This document shows positions 31,258 to 41,399 of a DNA stretch of 44,833 bases, piece by piece. Position 1 is the stretch's first letter, and each line of letters begins with the position of its first letter. Under the pieces are notes generated by a model that ran no database searches, was not told where the DNA came from, and worked only from the letters and a program-made list of their open reading frames with translations. Made by a program: the position numbers and the translations under genes. Origin of the DNA: a virus; the IMG/VR virus record IMGVR_UViG_3300031251_000962, positions 1-44,833 of that record. One strand, given 5' to 3'.

Positions 31258-31867
31258 CAATTCTTCAGATGGTTCCGAACAGGCGCGCGCTCAAGAGGTA
31301 GCGCGGCAGAAGCGCATTGATCAAGGGTTGGGCAACATCAACTCGACCTTTGCCAAGTTCGATGACGAATTTTACGACGATCGCGCCAAATCCTACACGT
31401 CATACGCGATGCCACAGGAGCAGATGCAGGAGGATAAAGCGCGGCGCGGGTTGGCCTACACGTTGGCCAACGCGGGCTTGAGTGATTCGGGCTCTGCCGT
31501 CGATCGTAACGCCATTCTCGATAAAGAATCGGGCATCCAGAAACGCGCCATTGCCGACAAAGGCATCGGCGTGGCCAATGACCTGCGCAACCAGGTGGAA
31601 GGCCAGCGCACGTCATTGGTCAATCAACTGGAATCGACCGCCGACCCGAACGTTGCTGCCACCGGCGCGTACGCGGCCGCGTCGAACCTTCATGCCCCAA
31701 CTCCGATGGAACCTTTGGGCGATTTATTCGGCGACTTCACCCGCGCCTATGTCGTCAATCAAACGGCCAAGAGCTACAGCAACAATGGCGGCGCACAGGT
31801 CGGTTCGCCATGGTCCACGGCCTATGGCGCCGGGGCCAGCACGCCCAGTTCGAGAATCATTCAATGA
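31250..31867 (+). CDS. Probable internal virion or tail assembly protein
   Basis: A 205-residue protein from ATG 31250, with a good AAGGAG site 4-5 bp upstream. It is charged and helical in the first half (EQARAQEVARQKRIDQGLGNINSTFAKFDDEFYDDRAKSY). A LANAGLSDSGSAVDRNAILDKESGIQKRAIADKG segment and a Gly/Ser-rich tail follow. The start (FDDEFYDDRAKSYTSYAMPQEQMQ...RRGLAYTLANAGLSDSG) is familiar from podovirus proteins encoded between nozzle and internal proteins. The function is not known. Confidence 0.6.
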   Translation: MYSNSSDGSEQARAQEVARQKRIDQGLGNINSTFAKFDDEFYDDRAKSYTSYAMPQEQMQEDKARRGLAYTLANAGLSDSGSAVDRNAILDKESGIQKRAIADKGIGVANDLRNQVEGQRTSLVNQLESTADPNVAATGAYAAASNLHAPTPMEPLGDLFGDFTRAYVVNQTAKSYSNNGGAQVGSPWSTAYGAGASTPSSRIIQ

Positions 31868-32346
31868 GCCCACCCACACAGCCCAAACTCGCCAAATCGG
31901 ACGAATCGGCAAATTGCGCAATTTCGCAAGTTTCTCACGCGGTCGCCGCCGTGTGCTCGTTGCCGCCGGTCAATTGCCCGGTGAAACATCATTTCGCCAC
32001 TGGCTTTTATTTGCGCGAAATCTTCATGCCGCGTGGCACTGTCGTCATTTCCAAAAAGCACGTGACCGAGCATCAGTTTGTTATCTCCAAAGGTCGCGTG
32101 TCCGTCTGGGACCCGTTTGTCGGCACGCAGCATCTGGCCGCGCCATTCGTCGGCCTGACCAAACCGGGCACGCAACGGATCCTCTACATCCACGAGGATT
32201 GCGTTTGGACAACGGCGCATGCCAACCCGGACGGCGGCCAAGATGTCGATGCCATTGAAGCGCGCATCATCGAACCGCAAACGTTTGAACAACCCGTCAC
32301 CATCGAACCCGAAATTTTAAAAGAACTTCAGGAGGTAAATCTATGA
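31864..32346 (+). CDS. Cupin-fold phage protein
   Basis: A 160-residue protein coupled by ATGA. The core HHFATGFYLREIFMPRGTVVISKKHVTEHQFVISKGRVSVWD, then PFVGLTKPGTQRILYIHEDCVWTTAHANPD, has the two-motif layout of a small cupin beta-barrel with possible metal ligands H-x(n)-E-H and a later H. Such genes occur inside podovirus structural modules with unknown function. It could be a small enzyme or a decoration protein. Its 3' end carries a strong Shine-Dalgarno (AGGAGGT) for the next gene. Confidence 0.7.
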   Translation: MSPPTQPKLAKSDESANCAISQVSHAVAAVCSLPPVNCPVKHHFATGFYLREIFMPRGTVVISKKHVTEHQFVISKGRVSVWDPFVGTQHLAAPFVGLTKPGTQRILYIHEDCVWTTAHANPDGGQDVDAIEARIIEPQTFEQPVTIEPEILKELQEVNL

Positions 32347-33125
32347 GCTGGGTATTTGTCGCCGGAACAGTTTTAACGGTCGCCGGCACTGGCATGTCCA
32401 TTGCCGCAAATGATGAAGCCAATTCCGCCATGCACAAAGCGCGCGATGCCGAACAGGCGCGGCAACAGGCCTTGACTGACCAGCGCCAAAAGATTTTCGA
32501 CCAGTCGTTGGAAAAGTCGAGCGTCGACAATGCTGACCAACAGATCACCGCAGGCGCGCAACGGCGCGAGAACGCTTACACCACAGCTACAGCGCCCAGT
32601 GGCGTGGCCCAATCAGCCCAAGGCACTCCCGTTGCAGTGCAGGCCTCACCTGGTGCAAGTGATGTCGGAGCATCGGCGCGGGCCGGTGCAAAATTGGCGA
32701 CGTCCGCGTGGAGTCGAATGGTTGGCGGCGCACAGGCCAAGCTCGGCGGCGTCGGCGATTGGAATCAACAACAGGGAATTAAGAACACCCGAGCGTCACA
32801 GGATTTGGCTCTCAATGCCAACAAAGCGCGCGGCAGCCTCTCGGTCAATCAATACGAAATCGAGCACGCATCGCACGCGGGTGATGATTTGCGAGACGTT
32901 GGCATGGTGGCCAGTGCGCTCGGTTCAATCGGGATGATGTATGGCGCGGGTGCGGCTGGAATGGCGTCTAACGCGGCCCAAGCTGGCACCACGGCTGCAC
33001 AGGTCGGCAGTGCCGCCGGTGAGACTGCCGAAATCGGCGGCGCGGCGGCGGCCAGTTCTTCGCCGAATTTTGCGGCAGCGCTGGCCGGAGCCGGTCTGCA
33101 AACACCGCGTCAACGAATGTTTTAA
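32343..33125 (+). CDS. Internal virion protein, Ala/Gly-rich
   Basis: A 260-residue protein from ATG 32343, with AGGAGGT upstream and an ATGA overlap. The N-terminal hydrophobic segment (WVFVAGTVLTVAGTGMSIAA) is followed by a long charged helix (ANSAMHKARDAEQARQQALTDQRQKIFDQSLEKS). A C-terminal Ala/Gly-rich region with amphipathic helices (MVASALGSIGMMYGAGAAGMASNAA) follows. This pattern is that of podovirus ejection proteins that cross the cell envelope with the DNA. Assigned by composition and position. Confidence 0.65.
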   Translation: MSWVFVAGTVLTVAGTGMSIAANDEANSAMHKARDAEQARQQALTDQRQKIFDQSLEKSSVDNADQQITAGAQRRENAYTTATAPSGVAQSAQGTPVAVQASPGASDVGASARAGAKLATSAWSRMVGGAQAKLGGVGDWNQQQGIKNTRASQDLALNANKARGSLSVNQYEIEHASHAGDDLRDVGMVASALGSIGMMYGAGAAGMASNAAQAGTTAAQVGSAAGETAEIGGAAAASSSPNFAAALAGAGLQTPRQRMF

Positions 33126-33142
33126 CTCGAGGAAATTTTATT

Positions 33143-34240
33143 ATGCCAATGCCACGAACCGGAAATGAAGCCGCCCACTGGGCCGGAGGATTGAACAGTG
33201 CAGCGGCCTATATCGCCAACCGTCCTGCGATGCTGGCAGCGGCGCGGCAACGCGCGTCGCAAATGCAGGTGAATCAACAGCGCGGTCAGCAATACCAGGC
33301 ACAAGCCGCCCTTTTGGCACAGAAACTTTCTGACCTCAAATTGAGCGCGGATGATCGCGAAGCGTTGGGCAAAGCGGCACAGGACGCGGCACCGTTTATC
33401 CAAGCTGGAAAAATGGACGCGCCTGAAGTCTACAAATTCTCGGGACTGATCGCGAAAGTCACGGCGGCCAATAAAGGGCACCCAGCGGCGGAAATGCTCA
33501 CCTCGCTTGGCTTGCCACAACCGAACACAAAATATACTGCCGATGCGCGGGCGAAAGCTACGACAGATGCCGCAACCACTCGCGCCGAGGCGTCGAAGGA
33601 GAATGCGAAAACGGCTGCGGCTGAGAAATTGGCGGCTGCGGGGTTGAACCGATACGCATCAGTAAACAGCAATGGTGCCGTTTATGACAAGCAGAGCGGA
33701 ACGATAACCCAACAAAATATATCGCCAAATACTGGCAAAGGAGAAGGTGCCTACGAGACTGTTGAGTACGATAAAGTGCCCGGAACTGATCCGGTGCCAG
33801 GCACGCCAGCCATCCCAGCGAGAACCGGTTTTTTTGGAATCGGAAAGCGTGATGCGGTCCCGGCGCAACCCGGCATTCCGGGCACGCCCGCGATTTTGAA
33901 GCGCACAGTGAAACGCCCGTTGAATTCTGGCCAAACGGCGGCTGCATTGGCCGCCACTGGCGTAAATGTGCGTCCAACGGCAGCGCCCGGCGAAGGGAGC
34001 GAAGAAACCAACCCTGACGTGGAGCCCACCGAACAAGCCGCACCGTCGCCAACAGTGCCTAATCAACCGGCTGCCGCTGCTGCAGCTCCCGCTCAGACAG
34101 AAGCTCAGCCTGTGAAGGTTCGCGTTCTTCATCCCAACGGCACGCCGGGATTTATACCAGCGACGCAGGTCGATGCGGCTTTGAAAGCTGGATTCAAGTT
34201 GGCCAAACAACCCGATGCACCAGTGGATTCCGGTGATTAA
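33143..34240 (+). CDS. Probable internal virion protein
   Basis: A 365-residue protein from ATG 33143, with a GAGGA site 12 bp upstream. It starts with helical sequence (LNSAAAYIANRPAMLAAARQRASQMQVNQQRGQQYQAQAALLAQKL), followed by an Ala/Lys helix (ARAKATTDAATTRAEASKENAKTAAAEKLAAAGL). A disordered Pro/Ala-rich zone and a short C-terminal VLHPNGTPGFIPATQVDAALKAGFK module complete it. That last module is common at the end of phage head or ejection proteins. It precedes the 2297-residue protein by 5 bp. Confidence 0.6.
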   Translation: MPMPRTGNEAAHWAGGLNSAAAYIANRPAMLAAARQRASQMQVNQQRGQQYQAQAALLAQKLSDLKLSADDREALGKAAQDAAPFIQAGKMDAPEVYKFSGLIAKVTAANKGHPAAEMLTSLGLPQPNTKYTADARAKATTDAATTRAEASKENAKTAAAEKLAAAGLNRYASVNSNGAVYDKQSGTITQQNISPNTGKGEGAYETVEYDKVPGTDPVPGTPAIPARTGFFGIGKRDAVPAQPGIPGTPAILKRTVKRPLNSGQTAAALAATGVNVRPTAAPGEGSEETNPDVEPTEQAAPSPTVPNQPAAAAAAPAQTEAQPVKVRVLHPNGTPGFIPATQVDAALKAGFKLAKQPDAPVDSGD

Positions 34241-34245
34241 CAGTT

Positions 34246-37200
34246 ATGGCGGATGTCATCGATTTTGAACCCGAGGTGGCTGCGCCGCCGGCCAATACCA
34301 GCGTCGCGCCGAAGATTGATTTCGAGCCGGAGGTGGCAGCATCACCTGCTAATGCGGATGCCGCACCGCGCATAGACTTTGAACCTGACGAGCCCCGCAC
34401 ACGATCACCATTGTCATATCGAGTGACCGACAACGCTAATCCGGGCGGTGCACCACCGGGAGTTTATGGCTCCGCTCGCGATGTCCTGCAAGAGCCCACG
34501 TTGATGCAGCGTTTTCGCAATCATCCGTTGGTCACAAAATTCTTGGGCGAGCCACTGCCAGAAGTGCGCGAAATGCAGCGGGATATGGGCGGCGGCCAAA
34601 CCACGCCAATGGACTTGGTAAATACCGGGTTCAAATTCGCGGCGATTCCACCGCAAGCCGCGGAGCCGATGCGAAAAGGTAACGAGTGGCTTTCGAAAAA
34701 GTTCCTGCCCGACGAAATTGGCGGCATCGAGGAGGGTGCAGTAGATGCCGGGCTCAATTTCCCGATCGCGGCGGCGCCAGTCGCCTTTGGTGAGAAACTT
34801 GGCACAACGTTGCTTGGTGTTTTCTCTGGCGACTACGTCTTGTCGTTGCCCGACCAAAAAGCCGCGTTCGACCAGGCAATGCAGTCTGGCAACAAACGTG
34901 AGGCTTACAAGATTGCCACCAGCGCCATTTTAAACGCCGCGATTCTTGGTGTTGGCGGTGCGCACGAAGCCACGCGCATTCGTTCGACGGAGCCGCCGGC
35001 GCGGCTACAGGATTCGTTTTACCGACCAGTAGAAGGTGAGCAAGCGCCCAAACCTTCAGGCGATGTTGCGCCAAACCAAACGATCAATTTAGAGCAGCCG
35101 AAAATCGACTTTGTTCCCGAATCGGGAACTAGTCCAACGCCTCCGCAAGCAACTGATGTTCAACCGCCAAAAAGTGGACTAAATACGCCGCCAGAAAATA
35201 AAACTAGTCCACCGCAAAAACCAGTGGCGACGGTGGGCGATGTCATCGGCCAAAAATTGGACGAAATCAAAACGTTGCTGGCTCAACACAAGGCCACGCC
35301 AGAAACGCCCGCGGACAAACCAGCGACCATTACCGAAAAATTTACCGACGAATTGCGCGCCAACGCCGCCGCGCTACCTCCGGAGACTGCACAGCCAGCC
35401 GAAGCAACACCATCAGCCGCACCCGCACCTTCACCAAACGCGCGGCGACGTGAAAAACGAGAAATCGGCGGCGATTACACGTTGCTTGATGCGGTGAGAG
35501 AAAACGGTGGATTGGGAGGCCCGGACCTGAGCACGGCCATGAAACGAATGGCAGCCGGTGAAACACCGCGCAAGATCGCTGGCGAATACGGCGCGGATTA
35601 TGACGCGCTCGATGGCATTCTCGAAGAGCTGCGGTCAGCCGCTGAACGTGGTCGGCACCGCAAAGAATTCAAGGACCTTGCCAAAGCATATCGCGCCGCG
35701 GGCTTTGGCGGCGAACACACCCGTATTGACGAGACGTTGGACGGGATTCAAACGGGGCACCGGCAAGGACTGGGTTTTGCTGGTGGAGTGCCAGACAGCG
35801 CCAGTGAATTGGTTGAGCGCGCATGGGACGCCGCGCACCCGGCTAACCAAAACAAGTTCCCGACTGACCCGGAGGGTAAAGCAAAATTGTTTTGGGACAC
35901 GTCCATGGATCCGGCGAGTAAAGCTGGTTTGAAAAAAATAAACGCTGACCAGCTCAAGGTCGGTGACACGTTCAGGCTGCGCGGCAAAGGGCTCAGCCAC
36001 GAAGAATTTGAGGTTAGGCACATTGACCCGGACACCGGCACAGTTTCAGTTAAAGACGGACCGACATTTGGTTGGCAGGAATTACCAGAAGGCACTGATA
36101 TATTTGTCAAAGAGCACGTTCCCGGAAACGGCACGTTACCAAAACCCGCGCGGATGTCGGTTAAACCCGGCGGTGATTTGTTTTCTTCGCCCGAATCGGT
36201 TGCAGACCAAAAGGCGCGGCTTGCTGGTGAGAAAGAAGCCGCTGACCAGAAAGCCGCTCGCGAACAAATGTTGGCCCGACAGGCGAAACCGTTAACCGGT
36301 CAGGACGTCGACACGACCAAGGAAATGTTCGGCGGTGAGGTCCGAGAGGACAAAGCCGGTCAACGTTCGCTTTTCTCGGTTAAACGCAGTGCTGATGTCG
36401 CTGAGCCCGGCGACCCGTCATTGTGGAACATACCCGACAACGAATTGGAAGGCCGGTTGGCAGGCGCAACACCTGGCACTCCCGAGCATCACAATTTGGA
36501 GTTGGAAGCCAAAGCGCGCGGCATGATTGACAAAACGACTGCCGAGGAAGAAACTGAACAGCGCAATGAAACCCGGCAACACCGCGAAGCCCAAGACAAA
36601 GAAATTTCGCGACGGCAGCAAGATAACGAATCTGCCCGGCGGCGCGCAGGTGATAGACGAGAGCCAGTATCGCCCGGGACCGAGAGTAAACCAGAGGGTG
36701 AAGGCGCACTACGACGACCCGCCTCCTCCTCCAATCGGCCTGAATTAACGCGGCCATCTTACACGGGACTACCGGAAAAACTTCGCGCGTTCGAAGCGAA
36801 TTTACCCAAGTGGCAATTAGCCATCGACAATGCACGTACCGCTGCAGAGCGCGCGGTGCGACGTCCAGACGGTTCAATCGATTTCAGGAAAACACCCACG
36901 CGATTGTTGGACCTGATGTTTGCTGGTGGCGATGCCAGTTACGATCGACACGTTGCCTTGCGCGAAATCCAGAACGCCAGCCACGTTTCTTATCGTGACT
37001 CGGTGCCGCACCCGACAGAGTCGGCAGCCGGTCGTAGCCAACGCATGGCCAACGAAGCTCGCCGTAGCGCGGAAATATCAGCGGTTCAGCGTCAGGCACA
37101 TCCGCATTTCGAAAAATACTTTAAACCGGAACCGTGGCAGCAACCCGGACGGTTAAAGGTCAGTGACAAAGCTGCCGCGCACGGTTCCGACAGGACGGCC

Positions 37201-40200
37201 GTTGAACAAGCCGTGCAACCAATCTCGAAACGGTTGGCCGGTGCACGCGTCAACATCGTCCAGTCAGAATCCGAATTGCCAGAGCATTTGCTAAAGCAAA
37301 TACGATCGCAGGGCGCCGAAGGTCGCACCGAAGGTGTTTTTGACCCTGAAACCGGCAAGGTGCACCTGATTGCAGACAACATCGACTCGCCACAACGTGC
37401 GCGTGAAGTATTCCTGCACGAAACGGTTGGTCATCTTGGCGTGCGCAAAGTGATGGGCGCGCACTTCGACGGTTTTATGGACGGCGTCTTTTCCGGCCAC
37501 TGGGATTCGCCCACGATGCGCTCAGTTGTCGAAGACTACGGATTTAATCTCAAAAACCTCGAGGACCGGCGGGCGGCCGCTGAAGAGGTTGTGGCACGCC
37601 TCGCCGAAAATCCGGGCACTGATCCGACACTTTGGCAGCGTGTCGTTGCGCAGTTCAAACAGTGGGCGCGGCAACTGGGCATGAAACTCGACGTGAGCGA
37701 AAGCGATATTCGATCGGCGTTGCGTAGTGCTGAACGATCATTGGAAACATCGTCGCCTGAAACTTCCGAAGGCACGGCGCGGTTTTCATTCCGGGAATTG
37801 GAAAAGGAAGGCGAAGCGGACCGGCCTAAATGGCTGTCCAAAGATGACGGCAACGAGGTTTGGAAACTGGCGCGCGATTTGGTCAACGCCGGCGACACTC
37901 CCGATCACGCCATACGCGTGGCGCTTAGTCACCTTCAGTCGATGGGCAATAAGGATTTCAACTTTGACGAGGCGCGGCGGTTTGCCGCGTCGATGAAACC
38001 AACCCTCGAAGGAATTAAGAGCGGCGCGGCTGAGCCGGTCGATAACACCAACGCCACAGAAGCGTTGCCCGTGTCCAGTTCTTCGACCTCGGAAGAGGCG
38101 GGAAAAATGGACAAGCCCAAGTGGCAAACGCTCAAAGATGATTTGGACAAGCGCCACGAGGAATTGATACAGGCCATTCGCGACTACGGCACGGCCAAAG
38201 CCGGTAAACTTGAGCCGACTGAGGGTGTCGATTATCCGCTGGGACAAAAACGGATCGTTGATGAACGGTCAAAAAAGGAACGGTATCAGGCGAAGATGCT
38301 GGCCGGAGTTCGGTACCGTGAAGCCCAACGCAAGTTGCGGTCTAACCCGGACTACATTGCCGATATAATTCTCAGCCATCAGCGCATTGGCGAAAAAATC
38401 AGCGCGGCTGGAAAGGGCGATGCGGCCCGGGAACTGATATCGGCCGCTGAAGAAATCCAAAACGAGCTGTCTAAGTGCCCGCAAAATATCGTCGCGGGTG
38501 TGTATGAGAAAATGCAGCAGGACGGACGGCTGCCAAAGGATACTTCAGGAGATTTGCCACAGGCCTCGCGCTCGTTGTCATCGCTGGTCGATTGGTTGCG
38601 CGGTCAAGACATTGACAGTCCAAAAAAGACGTTGGCGGACAGGTTCAATTTGGTGCGCATTGCCAAAGAGCGTGCGCAATCCTTCGGCGATGCGGTCAGC
38701 AAAAAGTGGATTGGTGCGCAGTCGGCATGGAAAGCGTTTGTCGAAAGCTACAAGAGTCCGCCGGCTGACACAGATTTTCGTCGCACCATCAAAGATTGGA
38801 GTTTGGCTGAGGAAACCGTTGGCCATGAAACCCGACAATGGGAAGACGAGATCAACCAGAAAGTGTCCGACCCGGTTCGCCGTAAAGGCATCAGCCATTA
38901 CCTGTTCGCAAAAGGCGACCAGGCATTGTTGGACCACTGGGCCACGAGCGTCCCGGAGCGATTTAAAGCCGAGTTCGAAGCCGCGCGCAGTTTGACCGAT
39001 TCTGAGAAGGCCGTTGCGCAGAAGATTAAACAAGAGTTCGACCAAAAGCTGTTGGACGCGACTCTGGCCGGAATGGTCGATAAAGGCCGCGAAAACTACG
39101 GCGTGCCGATGTTGTGGGACAAACCGCCAAAAGATATTCCAAGTGGCGACTCGGTCGATGAACCGGGCAAACAGTCCGCAGGCAATTGGCGCGCCAAATT
39201 GGATCCTCGAGACCCGTTCTTTGCATTGCAGCGGTCGCACGATTCTTATTTCGATGGAATCATGGCTGGCGGCGTGCCACTGACAACGGACGTCGGCAAA
39301 TTGGTAGCCGTCTATAATCGCGCATTCTCTAAAAACTTGAGCAGCCGCGCGGTGATATGGGCGCTGAAGGATGCCAAAGCAGCGGATGGCTTGCCCGTGG
39401 TCAAGGTCTCAGGCTCGGCGAAGATTGTGCCACAGGGCACCGGGCGCGCTTACCTGGTGGATTCTAAATCGCGCAGTGCCAGCGATGCGACCGTGGACGG
39501 CAGACCATACATGTCGGTTGACCATTGGGCGTTGCGAAATTGGAAGTTTGTCGCCAACACGATCGAGGGTGCCATTGACCCGGAGACCGGCAAACCGTTC
39601 CCGCCCGGCAAGGTTTTGGTGCAAGGCGATATGTTGGTGCACCCAGATCATTACGGCTTCTTAAAAAACGAGCTGCAGCAGCCGTGGCGCGATCCTAAGA
39701 CCAACGAGCTTACCGGACTCGGGAAAGTCGTAGCGCCGTTGCTCAAAACCAAAATGTTTTTGACGTCGAGCAAGTTTGCCTTGGGAACGTTCCACATGTT
39801 TACACTGGGCGAGCATGTCATTTTCCACGGTGTTAATCCGTTTATGAACGGGTTCCGTATTGACCTGCGCGAACCCGAACAGGCCTCAGCGGTGCGTAAT
39901 GGTCTCTTGCTCGGGTTCGACCGCGAACAAACGCAGTTTCAGGAGGGTTTGGGAACACACGGCGGCTTGTGGTCGAAAGTGCCGGGGCTTGGCGACGCGA
40001 TGGCCAAAATGACTGACTTTGTGTTTAAGACGTATCTGCCGACCATGAAAATGAAGCTTTGGCAGACGGTCAATGAGCGCAATTTGAAACGGTATGGACC
40101 GGATTCGCGCGCGGAAAATAAATTGACCACTGACCAAGTCGCAGAATTGTCGGCACAGCAGGTCAACGCCGCGCTTGGTGGTCAAAACTGGCGACTGATG

Positions 40201-41139
40201 GGACGCGACAGGCACCTGGTTGATTTGAACCGGTTGCTATTCTCCGCGCCGGATTTCCTGATTTCACGCGCAAAGGTCGTCGGTCAGGCAATGAAGCCAT
40301 ACGGGCGAGAGCAGCAACGTTTTTTGGTGACTCAGGCCGCCATGCTGTATATCGGCGCGCGCGTGTTCAATAAGTTGCTCGATGATGATCCACACTGGGG
40401 CTGGGACCATGCGTTTTCGGTCATCTACAAAAACCGGGAATACTCGGTGCGCACCATCGTCAGTGACATGCACCACATGATGACTGACGGGCAATCGTTT
40501 CTTGCTGGCCGACTCGGCCCGTGGGTGCGCGCTGGCCACGACGTTGCTACCGGTAGAGACATGCGGACCGGTGCAAAAATTCGAACGTTTACCGACGCTC
40601 CCGGCTTGCGGCGGGCAGAATTGGCAATCCGCAGTTTGGCTGAGTGGCTGTCACCCATCGGCTCGGAGGGATTGTTGCCAGGCAAAGCGAAACGCGAGCA
40701 GACTGCGCTGAGCACGTTGGGGCAGGCGACGGTCGGACTTGGCAGCCAAAAGTTCACAGCGCAAACGCAAATGTATGAGTTGGCGGACAAGTTCAACCGC
40801 AAACAACCCGATGCGCGCGCGCAGAACTACGCGACTGAGCGAGAATCCAGAGTCGGGACTGAAAGTGTCTACAGGGCGCTGAACGATTATCTCGAGGCGG
40901 GGAAGTTGGACGAAGCGAGCAAAGAATATCAATCGTTGGTCAAAGACGGTCACAAGCCCGAAACGATCGAGGGGCATTATAGCTCGCTCGAAAACCGACC
41001 ATTTACCGGCGATGCTGCCCGCGAAGAGAAGTTTAAGCGGCTAATGACTCCTGAGCAAAAACAGGTCTATAACCGCGCCAAAGCAGAGCGCGCACAATTA
41101 AAGGCAGGCTTCGACAAAATCAAACAGTCATCGAAATAA
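34246..41139 (+). CDS. Giant polyvalent virion protein
   Basis: A 2297-residue protein, likely injected with the DNA. Residues 1-60 contain three IDFEPE/D repeats. About 80-250 has membrane-like helices (FGEKLGTTLLGVFSGDYVL). A disordered Pro-rich zone follows, in which the 17-bp palindrome encodes VPESGT. Near residue 1058 lies HETVGHLG (HExxxHxG), seen in zinc-peptidase-like parts of large polyvalent phage proteins. The C-terminal third has the layout of the LPD38-type domain: KFALGTFHMFTLGEHVIFHG, FLISRAKVVGQAM, FLVTQAAMLYIGARVFN. It occupies the place of the tape-measure-like ejection protein and is the last rightward late gene. Its end overlaps the convergent gene by 12 bp. Confidence 0.72.
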   Translation: MADVIDFEPEVAAPPANTSVAPKIDFEPEVAASPANADAAPRIDFEPDEPRTRSPLSYRVTDNANPGGAPPGVYGSARDVLQEPTLMQRFRNHPLVTKFLGEPLPEVREMQRDMGGGQTTPMDLVNTGFKFAAIPPQAAEPMRKGNEWLSKKFLPDEIGGIEEGAVDAGLNFPIAAAPVAFGEKLGTTLLGVFSGDYVLSLPDQKAAFDQAMQSGNKREAYKIATSAILNAAILGVGGAHEATRIRSTEPPARLQDSFYRPVEGEQAPKPSGDVAPNQTINLEQPKIDFVPESGTSPTPPQATDVQPPKSGLNTPPENKTSPPQKPVATVGDVIGQKLDEIKTLLAQHKATPETPADKPATITEKFTDELRANAAALPPETAQPAEATPSAAPAPSPNARRREKREIGGDYTLLDAVRENGGLGGPDLSTAMKRMAAGETPRKIAGEYGADYDALDGILEELRSAAERGRHRKEFKDLAKAYRAAGFGGEHTRIDETLDGIQTGHRQGLGFAGGVPDSASELVERAWDAAHPANQNKFPTDPEGKAKLFWDTSMDPASKAGLKKINADQLKVGDTFRLRGKGLSHEEFEVRHIDPDTGTVSVKDGPTFGWQELPEGTDIFVKEHVPGNGTLPKPARMSVKPGGDLFSSPESVADQKARLAGEKEAADQKAAREQMLARQAKPLTGQDVDTTKEMFGGEVREDKAGQRSLFSVKRSADVAEPGDPSLWNIPDNELEGRLAGATPGTPEHHNLELEAKARGMIDKTTAEEETEQRNETRQHREAQDKEISRRQQDNESARRRAGDRREPVSPGTESKPEGEGALRRPASSSNRPELTRPSYTGLPEKLRAFEANLPKWQLAIDNARTAAERAVRRPDGSIDFRKTPTRLLDLMFAGGDASYDRHVALREIQNASHVSYRDSVPHPTESAAGRSQRMANEARRSAEISAVQRQAHPHFEKYFKPEPWQQPGRLKVSDKAAAHGSDRTAVEQAVQPISKRLAGARVNIVQSESELPEHLLKQIRSQGAEGRTEGVFDPETGKVHLIADNIDSPQRAREVFLHETVGHLGVRKVMGAHFDGFMDGVFSGHWDSPTMRSVVEDYGFNLKNLEDRRAAAEEVVARLAENPGTDPTLWQRVVAQFKQWARQLGMKLDVSESDIRSALRSAERSLETSSPETSEGTARFSFRELEKEGEADRPKWLSKDDGNEVWKLARDLVNAGDTPDHAIRVALSHLQSMGNKDFNFDEARRFAASMKPTLEGIKSGAAEPVDNTNATEALPVSSSSTSEEAGKMDKPKWQTLKDDLDKRHEELIQAIRDYGTAKAGKLEPTEGVDYPLGQKRIVDERSKKERYQAKMLAGVRYREAQRKLRSNPDYIADIILSHQRIGEKISAAGKGDAARELISAAEEIQNELSKCPQNIVAGVYEKMQQDGRLPKDTSGDLPQASRSLSSLVDWLRGQDIDSPKKTLADRFNLVRIAKERAQSFGDAVSKKWIGAQSAWKAFVESYKSPPADTDFRRTIKDWSLAEETVGHETRQWEDEINQKVSDPVRRKGISHYLFAKGDQALLDHWATSVPERFKAEFEAARSLTDSEKAVAQKIKQEFDQKLLDATLAGMVDKGRENYGVPMLWDKPPKDIPSGDSVDEPGKQSAGNWRAKLDPRDPFFALQRSHDSYFDGIMAGGVPLTTDVGKLVAVYNRAFSKNLSSRAVIWALKDAKAADGLPVVKVSGSAKIVPQGTGRAYLVDSKSRSASDATVDGRPYMSVDHWALRNWKFVANTIEGAIDPETGKPFPPGKVLVQGDMLVHPDHYGFLKNELQQPWRDPKTNELTGLGKVVAPLLKTKMFLTSSKFALGTFHMFTLGEHVIFHGVNPFMNGFRIDLREPEQASAVRNGLLLGFDREQTQFQEGLGTHGGLWSKVPGLGDAMAKMTDFVFKTYLPTMKMKLWQTVNERNLKRYGPDSRAENKLTTDQVAELSAQQVNAALGGQNWRLMGRDRHLVDLNRLLFSAPDFLISRAKVVGQAMKPYGREQQRFLVTQAAMLYIGARVFNKLLDDDPHWGWDHAFSVIYKNREYSVRTIVSDMHHMMTDGQSFLAGRLGPWVRAGHDVATGRDMRTGAKIRTFTDAPGLRRAELAIRSLAEWLSPIGSEGLLPGKAKREQTALSTLGQATVGLGSQKFTAQTQMYELADKFNRKQPDARAQNYATERESRVGTESVYRALNDYLEAGKLDEASKEYQSLVKDGHKPETIEGHYSSLENRPFTGDAAREEKFKRLMTPEQKQVYNRAKAERAQLKAGFDKIKQSSK
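35113..35129. repeat. 17-bp palindrome copy 5 (perfect)
   Basis: GTTCCCGAATCGGGAAC. It lies in the disordered zone of the giant virion protein and encodes VPESGT directly after an IDF segment like those of the N-terminal repeats. Confidence 0.85.
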
Positions 41140-41391
41140 TTGGGCGAACACAGTCGCGATATCTGAACCGCTTGGGCACGACGACACGACGTAAAGCAGA
41201 TAGAAAACGTAGGCCACGTAATTCAATCCCCTGAATCCGAGCCACCATGAGTGTCGGTAGCTCTGAGCTAAAAAGAATGATTTATCGTAGGTGAGCGGCG
41301 GCTCAGCAAACATGGCTTTAAAACAGACAAAGACGCTGACAACGACTGCTACAACCGCCGGAATCAACATGAGAACGAAGATCGGTTTCAT
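41128..41391 (-). CDS. Small membrane protein, end of leftward operon
   Basis: An 87-residue protein from ATG 41391. Two hydrophobic segments (PIFVLMLIPAVVAVVVSVFVCFKAMF and GLNYVAYVFYLLYVVSS) flank a polar loop rich in aromatic and basic residues (SYRHSWWLGFRG). It lies 8 bp after the secreted-protein gene in the same operon. Its stop overlaps that of the giant virion gene. Candidate superinfection-exclusion or lysogenic-conversion protein; no family recognised. Confidence 0.55.
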   Translation of the reverse strand: MKPIFVLMLIPAVVAVVVSVFVCFKAMFAEPPLTYDKSFFLAQSYRHSWWLGFRGLNYVAYVFYLLYVVSSCPSGSDIATVFAQLFR

Positions 41392-41399
41392 AAGCTCAG

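Noticed and set aside
41100-41160. Bidirectional terminator between the convergent operons
   Set aside because: The coding regions overlap by 12 bp and I see no stable hairpin with T-runs there.
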